The notes under the pieces: model-generated | Told to the model about the DNA's origin: nothing | What the model saw: the letters and a program-made list of their open reading frames with translations, nothing else | Databases searched by the model: none | Position numbers and translations under genes: made by a program | Shown: piece by piece, positions 24,107-35,139 of the stretch | Layout of the letters: each line of letters begins with the position of its first letter | Position numbering within the stretch: the stretch's first letter is position 1 | From: Boesenbergia rotunda | Lineage: Eukaryota > Streptophyta > Magnoliopsida > Zingiberales > Zingiberaceae | Assembly (NCBI GenBank): GCA_024364735.1 | Contig: JAGFNQ010007699.1 | Span: 1-64,000, forward strand | Reading direction: 5' to 3' | Length of the DNA: 64,000 nt

Positions 24107-25222
24107 ATCGTGGAAATTATTCGCGGAAACTTCGTAGAAAACTCGTTCGTTCTAGACTTAGAAAATTAGTCGCGCAGCGGAAAAGTAAAAACATAAAAAT
24201 ACATGCAGAACAGAAGGACACGCGGGATTTATTTACTTGGTTCCCGACCCCCCTGGGTCAGTACGTCCAAGGCCTATGTACTCGGCGTGAGTCCACTATT
24301 GGTCTCCTTTCTGGAATTTCCGGAGGCGGAGAAACCCGACTTACAGTGCAATATTACAATCAAAATATAATAAGAAATAATTGCAGTATTATTAAAGCAA
24401 ACCGAATAGAACAAGGTCGAAACTCGGGCGATCTGGACCTCCGAAGTGCCGCGCACTTCCTCCTGGAGCCTCCCGGTCGTAGAGCCTCGTTTCTGGCGTG
24501 TTACAGTCGGTCAGAATGCTTAGAATGGTTCTTGGAAGTCGTGTTTGAAGCTGAGGGGTCGAGGCCCCTTATATAGCACTCCTGGGGGCGCCCCGGACGC
24601 TGGGGGCGCCCCGGAAAACTCGGTCAACTCTTATCCTTGCGCCTACTTCGTTGCAGGTGATAAGACCTTTGACCAGGGCGCCCCGGATGCTTCGGGCGCC
24701 CCCGTGGAGGCTTATCCTGTGTTCTGGCTTCGAAACAGCAAAACAGCTACTAATCCGGGCGCTCCGGACGCTCCGGGAGCCCCGGTTGACACCTGTTCAC
24801 TCTGCTTCACCAACACTGCATGTTTAGTGCTACCTGGGGGCGCCCTGGTTGCATGGGGGTGCCCCCCTTTAAGCCTTCAAAACATGTTTTACTTAGTTTA
24901 CCTGCTTTGTCTCCGGTTCTTGATACCTGCAAGATACACAAACACAAAGCATAGATATATGTAATGTTAGCCTTAAGGACTTGGTTCGGACTTCGGATTT
25001 GCACGAAACCCTAGGTCGAACCGGCACGAGTTCCCACCCCCGGGAACGCGCCCTTCACCTACTCCTTTCAGGAGACGGTTGCCACCCAGTCCTTCGGATG
25101 GACTTTTGCTTAGCCTCCGATTACTCCGGATCTCGAGACGCCCAAACCCTGACCCGTCTCTACTCCTGTCCTTAGTCATCGCTCAGCTAAGTTGCTTAGT
25201 CCCTCGAACCAGGTCTTCATTT

Positions 25223-25513
25223 CCTAGCAGTCCTTCGCCAGGTGCCTAGCAGCCCTTCGCTAGGTCTTTGTTACCAAGCGGTCCTTCGCCTGGTGCCTAG
25301 CAATCCTTCGCTAGGTCTTCTATGCCTAGTAGTCCTTCACTAGGTGCCTAGCAGCCCTTCGCTAGGTCTTAGGGTTACGATACCTAGCAGCCCTTCGCTA
25401 GGTGCCTAGCAGCCCTTCGCTAGGTCTTAAGGTTACGATACCTAGCAGCCCTTCGCTAGGTGCCCAGCAGCCCTTCGCTAGGTCTTGAGGTTTCTATGCC
25501 TAGTTTAACTAGG
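25223..25513. repeat. Array of CCTAGC-N8-GCTAGG hairpin units (E 3' LTR)
   Basis: About ten 20-base units of the form CCTAGC-(N8)-GCTAGG plus a final CCTAGT-TTA-ACTAGG are spaced by alternating GTG and longer TCTT-type linkers. Each unit can fold on itself. The unit at 25325-25344 reads CCTAGT...ACTAGG, a change on both arms that keeps pairing. The array lies in U3, so it is present near the 3' end of the element RNA and upstream of the promoter in DNA. Confidence 0.85.
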
Positions 25514-25641
25514 ACTTTTCTTCAACTAAGGTTACCTCTCTCTTACTCCCCTTTGTCTGTTCAATGTGTCACTGACTTAAGTGTATTGTCAAACATTAAA
25601 ACACTTAAAGAGGAACATCATTGATGCAACTTGCACCAACA

Positions 25642-25660
25642 ATCTCCCCCTTTTTGATGT
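25642..25660 (-). other. Polypurine tract of element E
   Basis: The plus strand reads ATCTCCCCCTTTTTGATG directly after the LTR, so the minus strand gives AAAAAGGGGGAGAT just before the 3' LTR, where plus-strand DNA synthesis is primed. More copies of CTCCCCC occur at about 25800, 26647, 26800 and 27008. Confidence 0.8.
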
Positions 25661-27287
25661 TTGACAATAACTTAAGTTAGATTGGTTTGAAGGGGCTTAC
25701 TCACTATCCTTAGGATAAATAACAAGAAAAAAATTTATATAAGTTTTAAAACTACATTTTTGATCTTTGGTAAAAAAAATTTCTAACTTAATCACACATC
25801 TCTCCCCTTTTGTCATACATCAAAAATAAAATACTTGCACCAACATTAAAAACCTTTGGTTCTTTTTGAAAATACTTAGTGCAAAATTTTTTGAAAGGAT
25901 TGTATTTTGAATAATATATTGCAAAAATTATGTAATTTTTGAAAAATATAAGTACCTTTGAAAATATATTGAATTTTTTTGAATAATTAAGTACTTTTGG
26001 AAAATGCATAACTTTTGAAAGAATGTTATTTTGGAAAATATAAGTGTTATGCCTATTTTGCAAGTACTAAATGTTTTTCGAAAATAAGTGTTTTATGAAA
26101 CATAATATTTTTAAGGTCAAGTAAATATGAATAGAATTTAAAAAATGATAGTACTTTTGAATGAATATTTGGCTTTGAAAGACATAAGTACTTTTGAAAA
26201 CATAATATTTGACTTCACTTGGTTAATTTTCCAGTCTGACACTATCCTGGGAACCCTTGTTGACTACAAGGACATTTTCCTAAGTGTCCTGGAGGTTTTC
26301 CAACCCAAGTAAATATTATGAAAAATTTCATAAGTCACAGAATAATATGATGTAAGTTAATTTTGAAAAATGTAAAGATTTTAACGGGATAGTACTTGAT
26401 TTGGTTTATCTTTCAGTCTGACACAATCATAGGAAACCTTGTTGACTACAAGGACATTTTCCTAAGTGTCTTGGAAGATTTTCCAAACTCAGGATATTAT
26501 TTCAAATTAAAAAAACAGATGAACTTTTGAAAATAACAGTAATTTTTGAAAATTGATACTATTTTGAAAGAATACTTATGTTTTCAACAGGATTTGAAAA
26601 TATCGCTCATGAAAACATTTGAAATATTCAATAATTCTTTTAATTTGATCTCCCCCTAAACTTGACCTAGTCCTGGGAAGCTTGTTGACCACAAGTACTC
26701 TTCCTCTAAGTCTTAAGGTTTGATTCAAATTAAGAAGAATTATTTAAGAAAAATGGATAATTAAAAAAACTTTTTATGAAATTCTTCTTTTGACTCTGAC
26801 TCCCCCTAAAATTGACACGTCCTAGGAGTCCTTGAAGATCATAAGGTGGACCTTTCCTCTGTGTCTTTAGGGTTTATCAAAGTCAAAGAACCGATAATTT
26901 TTAAGTAGATAGATTTTGAAGCCACAATTTGGAAAGAAGATAATTTGAAAACATTTGTAATGCAAATTAAGGTGCAGTTTTTAAAAAAATATTTTAAAAA
27001 AAACAAAACACTCCCCCTGCATCCAACAGCGTTTGACTCTATCGAAGTGCCTTAAGGAACTTTAGTGTTGTCCTAAGAGGCTTGTGTCTAATTGAGTGAG
27101 TCAAACAATTTTTGAAAGGATATAATTTTTGAAAGATGTATAATATGTATATTCAATCAGACAAGCATGAATTCCATAAAAACATTATTATGTTGAAGCA
27201 CTATTTTGAAAATATATTTTTAGAAAAATATTCTAATGATTTTGAAAAATAATTTTGAAAAACATTTTTCAATTTATTAGTCCTTAA
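25661..27287. other. Element E internal non-coding region
   Basis: AT-rich sequence built from many TTTTGAAAA-type words, with repeated blocks such as GTTGACTACAAGGACATTTTCC (two near-identical copies at about 26257 and 26440). No domain was recognised. It corresponds to the region between gag and the 3' LTR. Confidence 0.6.
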
Positions 27288-27404
27288 CATCTCACCCATT
27301 TTAGATGTATCAATACAACAAGCATGATTGCCTTATGAGTGTATTGTGAGATGCTTGAATCATTTTTCTTAATTTATTTTTAATTCTAAGATTTAATTGA
27401 AGCT

Positions 27405-27682
27405 TGTGTTAGATTTGAATTTGACAAGAAGTAGCTTGAATTTGAATTTCAAAAATTGGCTTCCAGGTCTTGGCGAGGCACTAGTCCTTCTTTGGCCGTA
27501 GCCTTATGGGATCATCCACCCTTTCCTTGACAAAGCCTTTTAATGAAATTTCATTTTCAAAATTACTTTTTGAAAAATTCTGGTCTAACTAGTTTGAGTC
27601 TTGGATCGGTAGCTTCGGCTAGTTCCGCCAAGATGGCTTCCCTAACGTACTATCATTTCACCTCCACCCAATACTAGGTTGA
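27405..27682 (-). repeat. Conserved non-coding block shared by elements E and D
   Basis: This 278-bp block (GTGTTAGATTTGAATTTGAC ... CCACCCAATACTA) matches 35987-36263 of element D at about nine bases in ten by eye, although the surrounding sequence of the two elements is very different. No long ORF runs through it in either copy. It lies between gag and the polypurine tract in both. Confidence 0.8.
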
Positions 27683-27984
27683 TCAAGTTTCAATTAATCC
27701 TTTTCCTATAGCCGTTCTAATATATGCATAAACTTTAAATATGAATGACATGTCAGATATTAAAACTAAGTAGCAGATGCATGGCAATTATGCATGAGTC
27801 AATCAATTCAAGCCATTTTATTTAAGTTTCTAAAAATGTATCAAATTCCTGATTTGATACATGTCGAGTGAACCCGCGAATATGCCAACCCATTTTGACA
27901 TATTTAATGTTATTAATTTTAATTGTTACAGTTTGGGTAAAATTTTATTTTAGTTTGAGTTTAAGTTATTTAAGATTTTAGTTG

Positions 27985-28830
27985 AATTCAGGTTAATTAA
28001 GAATTGATTGAATTAATTGAGAAGTTTCAATTAATTTGGATTGAATTAATCAGAAATTAATTGATTAGGATTAATATTTAATTGAAGTCTTAATTTGAAT
28101 TCAACGTAATTTTACTTTTGAATTTAATTTGAATTAAATTGATTTAATTAAGATTTAATTTAGGTTTAATTTGAATTCAATTGAATTATTTGAATTAATT
28201 CGATTTTAAATAAATTTAATTAAATTATTTGAATTAATTCGAATTTAATCGAATTTAATTGAATTATTTGAACTAATTCGAATTTAAATAAATTTAATTG
28301 AATTATTTGAATTAATTCGAATTTAAATAAATTTAATTGAATTATTTGAATTAATTCGAATTTAAATAAATTTAATTAGATTATTTGAATTAATTCGAAT
28401 TTAATTGAATTAATTCGAATTTAAATAAATTTAATTGGATTATTTGAATTAATTCGAATTTAATTGAATTTAATTGAATTAATTCGAAGTTAATTGAATT
28501 TAATTGAATTATTTGAATTAATTCGAATTTAATTGAATTTAATTGAATTATTTGAATTAATTCAAAGTTAATTGAATTTAATTAATATTTAATTAAGATT
28601 TAGTTTGAATTTAATTAATATTTAATTAATATTTAATTTAATTTAAATTTAATTAATATTTAATTAAGATTTAATTTGAATTTAATTAATATTTAATTTA
28701 ATTTGAATTTAATTAATATTTAATTAAGATTTAATTTGAATTTAATTATGATTTATTTTGAATTTAATTAATATTTAATAAAATTTAATTTGAATTTAAT
28801 TAATATTTAATTAAGATTTAATGATTAATT
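27985..28830. repeat. AT-rich minisatellite in element E
   Basis: Repeats of a TTTAATTGAATTATTTGAATTAATTCGAA type unit, about 40 bp, then a related TTTAATTAATATTTAATT unit. It is nearly free of G+C. It lies just 3' of the gag remnant on the minus strand. Confidence 0.8.
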
Positions 28831-29803
28831 AATAATTGGGGGTTTAAATTCATCATTTTCATTATTTCAAAAATTTCTTCTTCATTCTTATCTTTCTTTT
28901 CAAGTTTTTCTAATAATTTTGATTTATTTGAATTTTTGTAATTTTTATTAATTATGACCTTTATCTTAGATAGTTCTATATCTTCCTCAAGATTAGATTT
29001 TTCAATATTCTCACAGTAAGTGGAGTAAATTGAGCCACTAGTTAAAGTTTTATAGTAATATTCAATATTATCTATGATTAAGTTATTATCTAGGAGAATT
29101 TTATCTTCAAAATTATCCTCAGATATATTTTCAACATTAATCTTTAGATTATCTTTAAGATTTTCAGAATTAATTTCTGAATTAATCTTGAGATTTTCAA
29201 ATTTGAATTCGGATTTATCCTTAGGATATTCAAATTTGAATTCGGATTTATCCTTAGGATTAATTTTGTCTGAATTAAGATTATCAGAAATAATTTTATC
29301 AGAAAAATTATCAGATAAATTATCAGAATTAATTTTATCAGAATTAATATTTTTAGAATTAATATTTTCAGAATTAATATCTTCAGAATTAATATTTTCA
29401 GAATTAATATTTGAAATTTCTGAATTGATATTTTGAATTAAACAATTAATTTCTGATATTTTAGTTGTATTCACATTTTGTAATTTATCATGCAAAATAT
29501 TTAATCTACTATGCAGTAAATTTAATTTTTCAGAAAAATTAACTGAATTATCTAAGGACAGTACAGGAAATTGTACGACTTTTGGAATGTAAATCTTACG
29601 TACCTTCGCCGGACATTTGTTTTTGTAATGCCCGTATCTTTCGCACTTGAAGCATCTGATATGGCTTTTGTCCCTTCGGCTTCCTGGCGCTGGTGCCCCC
29701 TTCGCCGTCGGTGACGAACGATTTTACGAGTAGGGCACTGATTTTTATAGTGCCCTCTCTCCCTGCATGTGAAACACATAATATGCAACTTAAAATTTGA
29801 CAT
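28818..29803 (-). pseudogene. Element E gag remnant: two zinc knuckles and an Asn-rich repeat tail
   Basis: From 29803 the minus strand encodes a CCHC knuckle (CFTCRERGHYKNQC). After a frame change a second (CFKCERYGHYKNKC) lies at about 29655-29610, running in frame into a 225-codon tail to 28818. The tail has about a dozen short repeats of the INSEN/INSDK type, then acidic and lysine-rich segments. Knuckles bind the genomic RNA. The usual gag N-terminal domain is absent: only about 90 bases separate the first knuckle frame from the PBS. No protease follows. Confidence 0.75.
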
Positions 29804-29898
29804 TAAAATTAAATTATACCTGATTCACCCCTGGGCTCCCCCTCAACTCCTGGCGTCGTTGCTCCGTCGGCGGTTAGTCCGGTGAAGAGCGGCTCGAC

Positions 29899-29910
29899 TC
29901 TGATACCAAT
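29899..29910 (-). other. Primer-binding site of element E
   Basis: The minus strand reads ATTGGTATCAGAGTCG just inside the LTR end at 29911, complementary to initiator tRNA-Met apart from its last bases. Confidence 0.85.
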
Positions 29911-31503
29911 TGTAGGACCGGTGCCGTTGATAGAGGGGGGGGGGGTGAATATCGATCGTGGAAATTATTCGCGAAACTTCGTAGAAAACTCGTTCGTTCT
30001 AGACTTAGAAAATTAGTCGCGCAGCGGAAAAGTAAAAACATAAAAATACATGCAGAACAGAAGGACACGCGGGATTTATTTACTTGGTTCCCGACCCCCC
30101 TGGGTCAGTACGTCCAAGGCCTATGTACTCGGCGTGAGTCCACTATTGGTCTCCTTTCCAGAATTTCCGGAGGCGGAGAAACCCGACTTACAGTGCAATA
30201 TTACAATCAAAATATAATAAGAAATAATTGCAGTATTATTAAAGCAAACCGAATAGAACAAGGTTGAAACTCGGGCGATCTGGACCTCCGAAGTGCCGCG
30301 CACTTCCTCCTGGAGCCTCCCGGTCGTAGAGCCTCGTTTCTGGCGCGTTACAGTTGGTCAGAATGCTTAGAATGGTTCTTGGAAGTCGTGTCTGAAGCTG
30401 AGGGGTCGAGGCCCCTTATATAGCACTCCTGGGGGCGCCCCGGACGCTGGGGGCGCCCCGGAAAACTCGGTCAACTCTTATCCTTGCGCCTACTTCGTTG
30501 CAGGTGATAAGACCTTTGACCAGGGCGCCCCGGATGCTCGGGCGCCCCCGTGGAGGCTTATCCTGTGTTCTGGCTTCGAAACAGCAAAACAGCTACTAAT
30601 CCGGGCACCCCGGACGCTCCGGGCGCCCCGGTTGACACCTGTTCACTCTGCTTCACCAACACTGCATGTTTAGTGCTACTGGGGGCGCCCCCCTTGCTGG
30701 GGGCGCCCTGGTTGCATGGGGGCGCCCCCCTTTAAGCCTTTAAAACATGTTTTACTTAGTTTACCTGCTTTGTCTCCGGTTCTTGATACCTGCAAGATAC
30801 ACAAACACAAAGCATAGATATATGTAATGTTAGCCTTAAGGACTTGGTTGGACTTCGGATTTGCAAGAAACCCTAGGTCGAACCGGGACGAGTTCCCACC
30901 CCCGGGAACGCGCCCTTCACCTACTCCTTTCAGGAGACGGTTGCCACCCAGTCCTTCGGATGGACTTTTGCTTAGCCTCCGATTACTCCGGATCTCGAGA
31001 CGCCCAAACCCTGACCCGTCTCTACTCCTGTCCTTAGTCATCGCTCAGCTAAGTTGCTTAGTCCCTCGGACCAGGTCTTCATTTCCTAGCAGTCCTTCGC
31101 CAGGTGCCTAGCAGCCCTTCGCTAGGTCTTTGTTACCAAGCGGTCCTTCGCCTGGTGCCTAGCAATCCTTCGCTAGGTCTTCTATGCCTAGTAGTCCTTC
31201 ACTAGGTGCCTAGCAGCCCTTCGCTAGGTCTTAGGGTTACGATACCTAGCAGCCCTTCACTAGGTGCCTAGCAGCCCTTCGCTAGGTCTTAAGGTTACGA
31301 TACCTAGCAGCCCTTCGCTAGGTGCCCAGCAGCCCTTCGCTAGGTCTTGAGGTTTCTATGCCTAGTTTAACTAGGACTTTTCTTCAACTAAGGTTACCTC
31401 TCTCTTACTCCCCTTTGTCTGTTCAATGTGTCACTGACTTAAGTGTATTGTCAAACATTAAAACACTTAAAGAGGAACATCATTGATGCAACTTGCACCA
31501 ACA
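29911..31503 (-). repeat. Element E, 5' LTR (1593 bp)
   Basis: Near-identical to 24068-25641. Differences by eye are single bases, a longer G-run in the hairpin (29928-29954), and an extra GGGGGCGCCCCCC block near 30680-30715. One hairpin stem base differs (TGATA against TATCG). The hairpin array is at 31085-31375. Close similarity of the two LTRs suggests a young insertion. Confidence 0.9.
31085..31375. repeat. Array of CCTAGC-N8-GCTAGG hairpin units (E 5' LTR)
   Basis: Same order and number of units as at 25223-25513, including the CCTAGT...ACTAGG unit. One unit has a new one-arm change (CTTCACTAGG near 31250-31265) that weakens its stem. Confidence 0.85.
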
Positions 31504-31508
31504 GGGGG

Positions 31509-32484
31509 CGCCCCCCCATGCGTCAGCTGATCCAAGATTATCTCGGTCAGCCCTTATCCCACTCGAATAGGGTTGAGCTTGACTCTAGGGGCTGCCGGGA
31601 CGCTGGGGGCACACCGGTTGACTCCTTCAGCGGGCTTCTCGGCTGGATGGATAAGACTTATCCACTTCATTGGCTTGAGTTGAGGGCGCCCGAGGCATCC
31701 GCGAGGCATCCGGGGCGCCTGGGAGCATGGGGGCGCACCGCCCCGTAAGCTTCCGAAGCGTTTTCTTGCCAACTTTGTTTTGCCTTCACCTTGGGGGCGC
31801 CCGGGACCTCCGGGGCGCCCTGCTCAGCTGCTGCCTCTCTCCTTTGAGGTGTTCTGAGCTGCAGAGACTCGTTCCTTTGGTCCTACATCCAGGGTTAGTT
31901 CAAAACAACACAAAGCAAGTAAAGTATTAGGTTTATACAGCCTTAGCTGTCTTGGTTCTAACTTTGGGTCTCCAAAATGGAACCTAGGTCGAACCGACGC
32001 CTATTGTTCCCTCGACGGGGAACGCGTCCTCACCTACTCCTCTCAGGAGAATTTACCTGTTGCCAATCGGCTCCTCCGGTTGGACTTTTGCCTAGCAGTC
32101 CTTCGCCAGGTCTTTCTATACCAAGCTGTCCTTGCCCGGTGCCTAGCAGCCCTTCGCTAGGTCTTGGATACCAAGCTGTCCTTCGCTCGGTGCCTAGCAG
32201 TCCTTCGCTAGGTCTTTGGATCCTGGCAATCCTTCACCAGGTGCCTAGCAGTCCTTCGCTAGGGCTTCGTATCCTAGCAGCCCTTCGCTAGGTGCCCAGC
32301 TGTCCTTCGCTAGGACTTAGGGTTTCAGTGCCTAGCATTCCTTCGCTAGGTGCCTAGCAGTCCTTCGCTAGGACTTCAATCTGCACACTCAAGTAGCATG
32401 TTAGATAATAAATAATACTTAACTTTTGAACCCTTTGCCATTTATCAAAACACAGGTTCGACTTGGGTGCTGTCTGCACCAACA
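31509..32484 (-). mobile_element. Element D, 3' LTR, part 2 (U3 side)
   Basis: Resumes the D LTR after the E insertion. It has GGGCGCC palindromes (31500-31830), the D version of the hairpin array (32091-32372), and ends GCACCAACA at 32484, directly before ATCTCCCCCTTTTTG, the minus-strand polypurine tract. Together with 23611-24067 the LTR is about 1.43 kb. Confidence 0.85.
32091..32372. repeat. Array of CCTAGC-type hairpin units (D LTR)
   Basis: About eleven units related to those in E but in a different order and with other variants. The unit at 32222-32241 reads CCTGGC...ACCAGG: against CCTAGC...GCTAGG an A-T pair has become G-C on both arms. Confidence 0.8.
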
Positions 32485-34102
32485 ATCTCCCCCTTTTTGA
32501 TTTATGGCAACCTGATTAAAAAAGTTAAGTTAAATCATGCAGTTATAACAGTTTAGTTCCCTCCCCCTGGAAGGAATCTCCCCCTAGGTTTCTCAAAGTT
32601 TTGTGGGAGTTTTTGAAAAATTTCTAAGTCAAAATAATGGAATTAATTTTTCAAAACTTAGAAGATTTTTCAAAAGAACATTTTCCAAAACAAATTTTTT
32701 ATACTTAGAAATTTTAGAAAAATAACTTAGTTGAAAAGTTTCTAAAAGATCTTTTTAGTTCTTGGAAGCACTTTTTAAAAGTTTTCAATTCCTTTAGTAC
32801 TTAGAAACTTTTCTAGAGAAGTTTAGTACTTAGTGATATTTTGAACATAGCTTAAGTTTAAGTACAAAAAAATACTTTTGAAAATAGCTTGGGTCAAGTA
32901 CTTAGACTTAATTTTGAAAACAATTTAGATCAAGTACTTTTAAAACAGTTTTGAGAAACAATAGATTAAGTACTTTGAAAATAGTTTTGAAAAACATAGC
33001 TTAAGTACTTTGAAAATAGTTTTGAAAAGAATAGCTTAAGTACTTTTTGAAGAAAGGATACATTTTTGAAAAAAACATTTAAAGGATAAATTTTTGAAAA
33101 AAAATTTACTTCTCTCCTTTCCTATCTCTCCCCCTTTGCCATATATCAAAAAAAAATAAAGTAACATAGCAAACGAAAGTAAACTGTATAATGCTATAAC
33201 AGAATGATGTGCTGTACTGAACCAAATCAAGATATAAACTGAATCAAACCAATTTAAATTATCTCTGTAGGGTCCTGTCTAACCCAATTGGCTACTTACT
33301 AACTGTTATAAACAGTAGTTTTCGCTAGGGTTAGTCAAGTTAAGTGTTCTGTTCAAGTTAGATTTTCTAAGCTTGACACTTAACTTGATTACTGTTTTAG
33401 TTTGTATTTAGTGCCCCAATTACTGCAGATATACTGACTTAAAGCATCTTGAATTAAGGCAAAGACCTAAGCATCTCAACCCATTCTAGGTTATCATTCA
33501 AAAGTACCCTAAGGTGCTTGTAAGATGCTGACTTCTAGATCTATAGGTGCATGCAATTCTAGGGTTAGGGCCTAGGCTAAGTCCATTTGCGAAAAAGACC
33601 CTAGTTTTGAAGGGGGTAGTTTTTTAAAATAAAACTAAGTCGATTTTTTTTAAATAAGTAAAAGCTGATTTTAAAATCAAGTAAAACAGTTTTAAAATTA
33701 TTTTAGAAACAGATTTTTTAAATCAAATAAAGCAGTTAAACAAAAAAAGGTAAACCTATTCTACTAAGCATAATCCTAATAATGATCAGATAATCAAGAA
33801 AAGCAAATAATCTAACTCAATAAGTTAGCTGGCAAATAATCAGATATCCAGCGCAATCATACAAGTCAAATCTGAGTCAACCCTACTGAGTAGGGGCAGT
33901 CAAATAGTCACTAGTACAATACAAATCAAATCTAGGAGGAGGGACCAGGGTGGTCTGATGAGCTAGGCTGCCATGCTCTGAGTAGTGACATCATCTCAGT
34001 GTATCGGGCGTTGTCTACTTCTCGATCGGCTCTTCGAGCGTCCATCTGCTCGAAGTGGTAAGCCTCGACCTCCTCTCGGAGGCTGTGGAGCTCCGTCTGC
34101 AT
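32485..34102. other. Element D region between its ORF and 3' LTR
   Basis: Non-coding on inspection. It has repeated polypurine-tract complements (CTCCCCCT) at about 32485, 32562, 32578 and 33125, and many TTTTGAAAA/AAGTACTTT words. The first is the functional tract position. Confidence 0.6.
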
Positions 34103-35101
34103 CTAAGTGAAGCGCTGGTCAATGGTCAATGGTGGTGGCTCGTCAATATGCTCTCGAGCCGCGGCTGCTATATCTGCAACATCGACTTCAACCTCCTCGT
34201 CTGAGTCGATCTGAGGTCCAGCTCTCTGACGTCTCCAAGACAAAACCACGGTACCCGAGACCTCTATACCAGCTAGGGAGAAGTTCCTATAACCTATCTC
34301 ATCGAAGTCAGTTAACGCGACCATCTCTCCCTCGGTGATGTTACGACCTTGATGGTGGAGAATGGAAGTGATGATGTGGCAATAGGGAGTGCGTACCCGC
34401 CCCTGCGTGATAACACTGGACGCATGTAGGATCGCATGGAACATGTGAAGTCCAATGTCGATATCAAGATGGTGAATCAATGCGTATAGGAGGAAGGTGT
34501 GAAATGGTCGCATGGTAGCGACGTCTCTAGTAGATAAGGGCAGAATACAGCGGACTAGAACTCTATAGAGAGCATAGTCCTGGACCTGAAGGTCAACAGA
34601 ATGAAATCGTCTGGCCAAGAGATTCCTAGCCTCCCTATAGAAGTAGGAGTGTAGAGTATCTAGGGTAATATGAGAGTAGGGAGCATCAAAGGGAGGCTCC
34701 CTAGGTAGATAGCAGCAAAAGGTGGACTGCGAGGTTCGTAGTCCAAGAAATCGGTTGAGTAGTGAAGGTGTGATTGTCAAGGGTATCCCTTGAACAGTGG
34801 TGACGAACATAAGACCATCCTGTCTAATTATGTTGTTATAGAATTCTGCACATAAGGATGTATTAATTGGATGAGTGCAGAATACGAGATTGTCGAGTTG
34901 GTAAAAATTGATGACGTTCATGGCTAGTGGACAAGATTGAGTGAAGAATTCTCTATTAAGATAACTCGTTTTTATAGGCTTGTAAGTTGTTCGAGCAAAC
35001 TTATTACAAAGTTCTAAAGTCGGGAACCTAGGATCGGGACTCGGTTCAATACCGGGGTTTGTTTGGTTTGCTCGGCGTTTTCTAAGATAAGAAATATGCA
35101 T
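34103..35101 (-). CDS. Intact 332-codon ORF of element D, similar to 'putative plant transposon protein' domains
   Basis: An uninterrupted minus-strand frame from ATG at 35101. The centre (residues about 70-125) reads as a compact globular domain with LAMNVINFYQLDN, CAEFYNNII, VTTVQGIPLTITPSLLNRFLGL. This resembles the 'putative plant transposon protein' domain common in plant genomes (PF20167 from memory, not searched). A helix-rich stretch with HTFLLYALIHHLDIDIG follows, then a charged acidic tail (DSDEEVEVDVADIAAAAREH). No signal peptide or membrane segment is evident. It lies between gag and the 3' LTR, where Sireviruses may carry an env-like ORF. Its integrity contrasts with the damaged gag next to it. 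Function unknown. Confidence 0.7.
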   Translation of the reverse strand: MHISYLRKRRANQTNPGIEPSPDPRFPTLELCNKFARTTYKPIKTSYLNREFFTQSCPLAMNVINFYQLDNLVFCTHPINTSLCAEFYNNIIRQDGLMFVTTVQGIPLTITPSLLNRFLGLRTSQSTFCCYLPREPPFDAPYSHITLDTLHSYFYREARNLLARRFHSVDLQVQDYALYRVLVRCILPLSTRDVATMRPFHTFLLYALIHHLDIDIGLHMFHAILHASSVITQGRVRTPYCHIITSILHHQGRNITEGEMVALTDFDEIGYRNFSLAGIEVSGTVVLSWRRQRAGPQIDSDEEVEVDVADIAAAAREHIDEPPPLTIDQRFT

Positions 35102-35139
35102 TTAAAAGAAAGTAATTTAAAAAAAATAATTTAAAATGC

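Larger units (their letters stand above)
24068..25641 (-). repeat. Element E, 3' LTR (1574 bp)
   Basis: Starts TGTAGGACCGGTG and ends GCACCAACA on the plus strand. It has the U5 hairpin (24085-24106), a minus-strand TATA box (CTATATAAGG) at about 24570-24580, a block rich in GGGCGCC palindromes (about 24585-24860) and the CCTAGC hairpin array (25223-25513). ORFs across it are chance. Confidence 0.9.
24068..31503 (-). mobile_element. Element E: complete non-autonomous Sirevirus-like LTR retrotransposon
   Basis: Two near-identical LTRs (24068-25641 and 29911-31503) bound a minus-strand element with PBS, polypurine tract and gag zinc-knuckle remnants but no protease, integrase, RT or RNase H. 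The 5-bp target duplication GGGGG lies at 24063-24067 and 31504-31508. It is inserted in the LTR of element D. Most of its interior is AT-rich, non-coding repeat sequence. Confidence 0.9.

Noticed and set aside
24097..24576. 159-codon plus-strand ORF
   Set aside because: Lies entirely in the E LTR, antisense to the element, with no domain; the second LTR copy does not keep it.
25223..25513. CRISPR-like look of the regularly repeated CCTAGC units
   Set aside because: Spacers are 3 to about 20 bases and not unique, the locus is an LTR U3, and this is a plant genome. It is a hairpin minisatellite.
29074..29436. 120-codon plus-strand ORF rich in LSELI
   Set aside because: Mirror of the Asn-rich repeat on the minus strand, where the frame continues from the zinc knuckles.
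31977..32291. 104-codon ORF with repeated PSSPSLGL
   Set aside because: Translation of the hairpin array in the D LTR.
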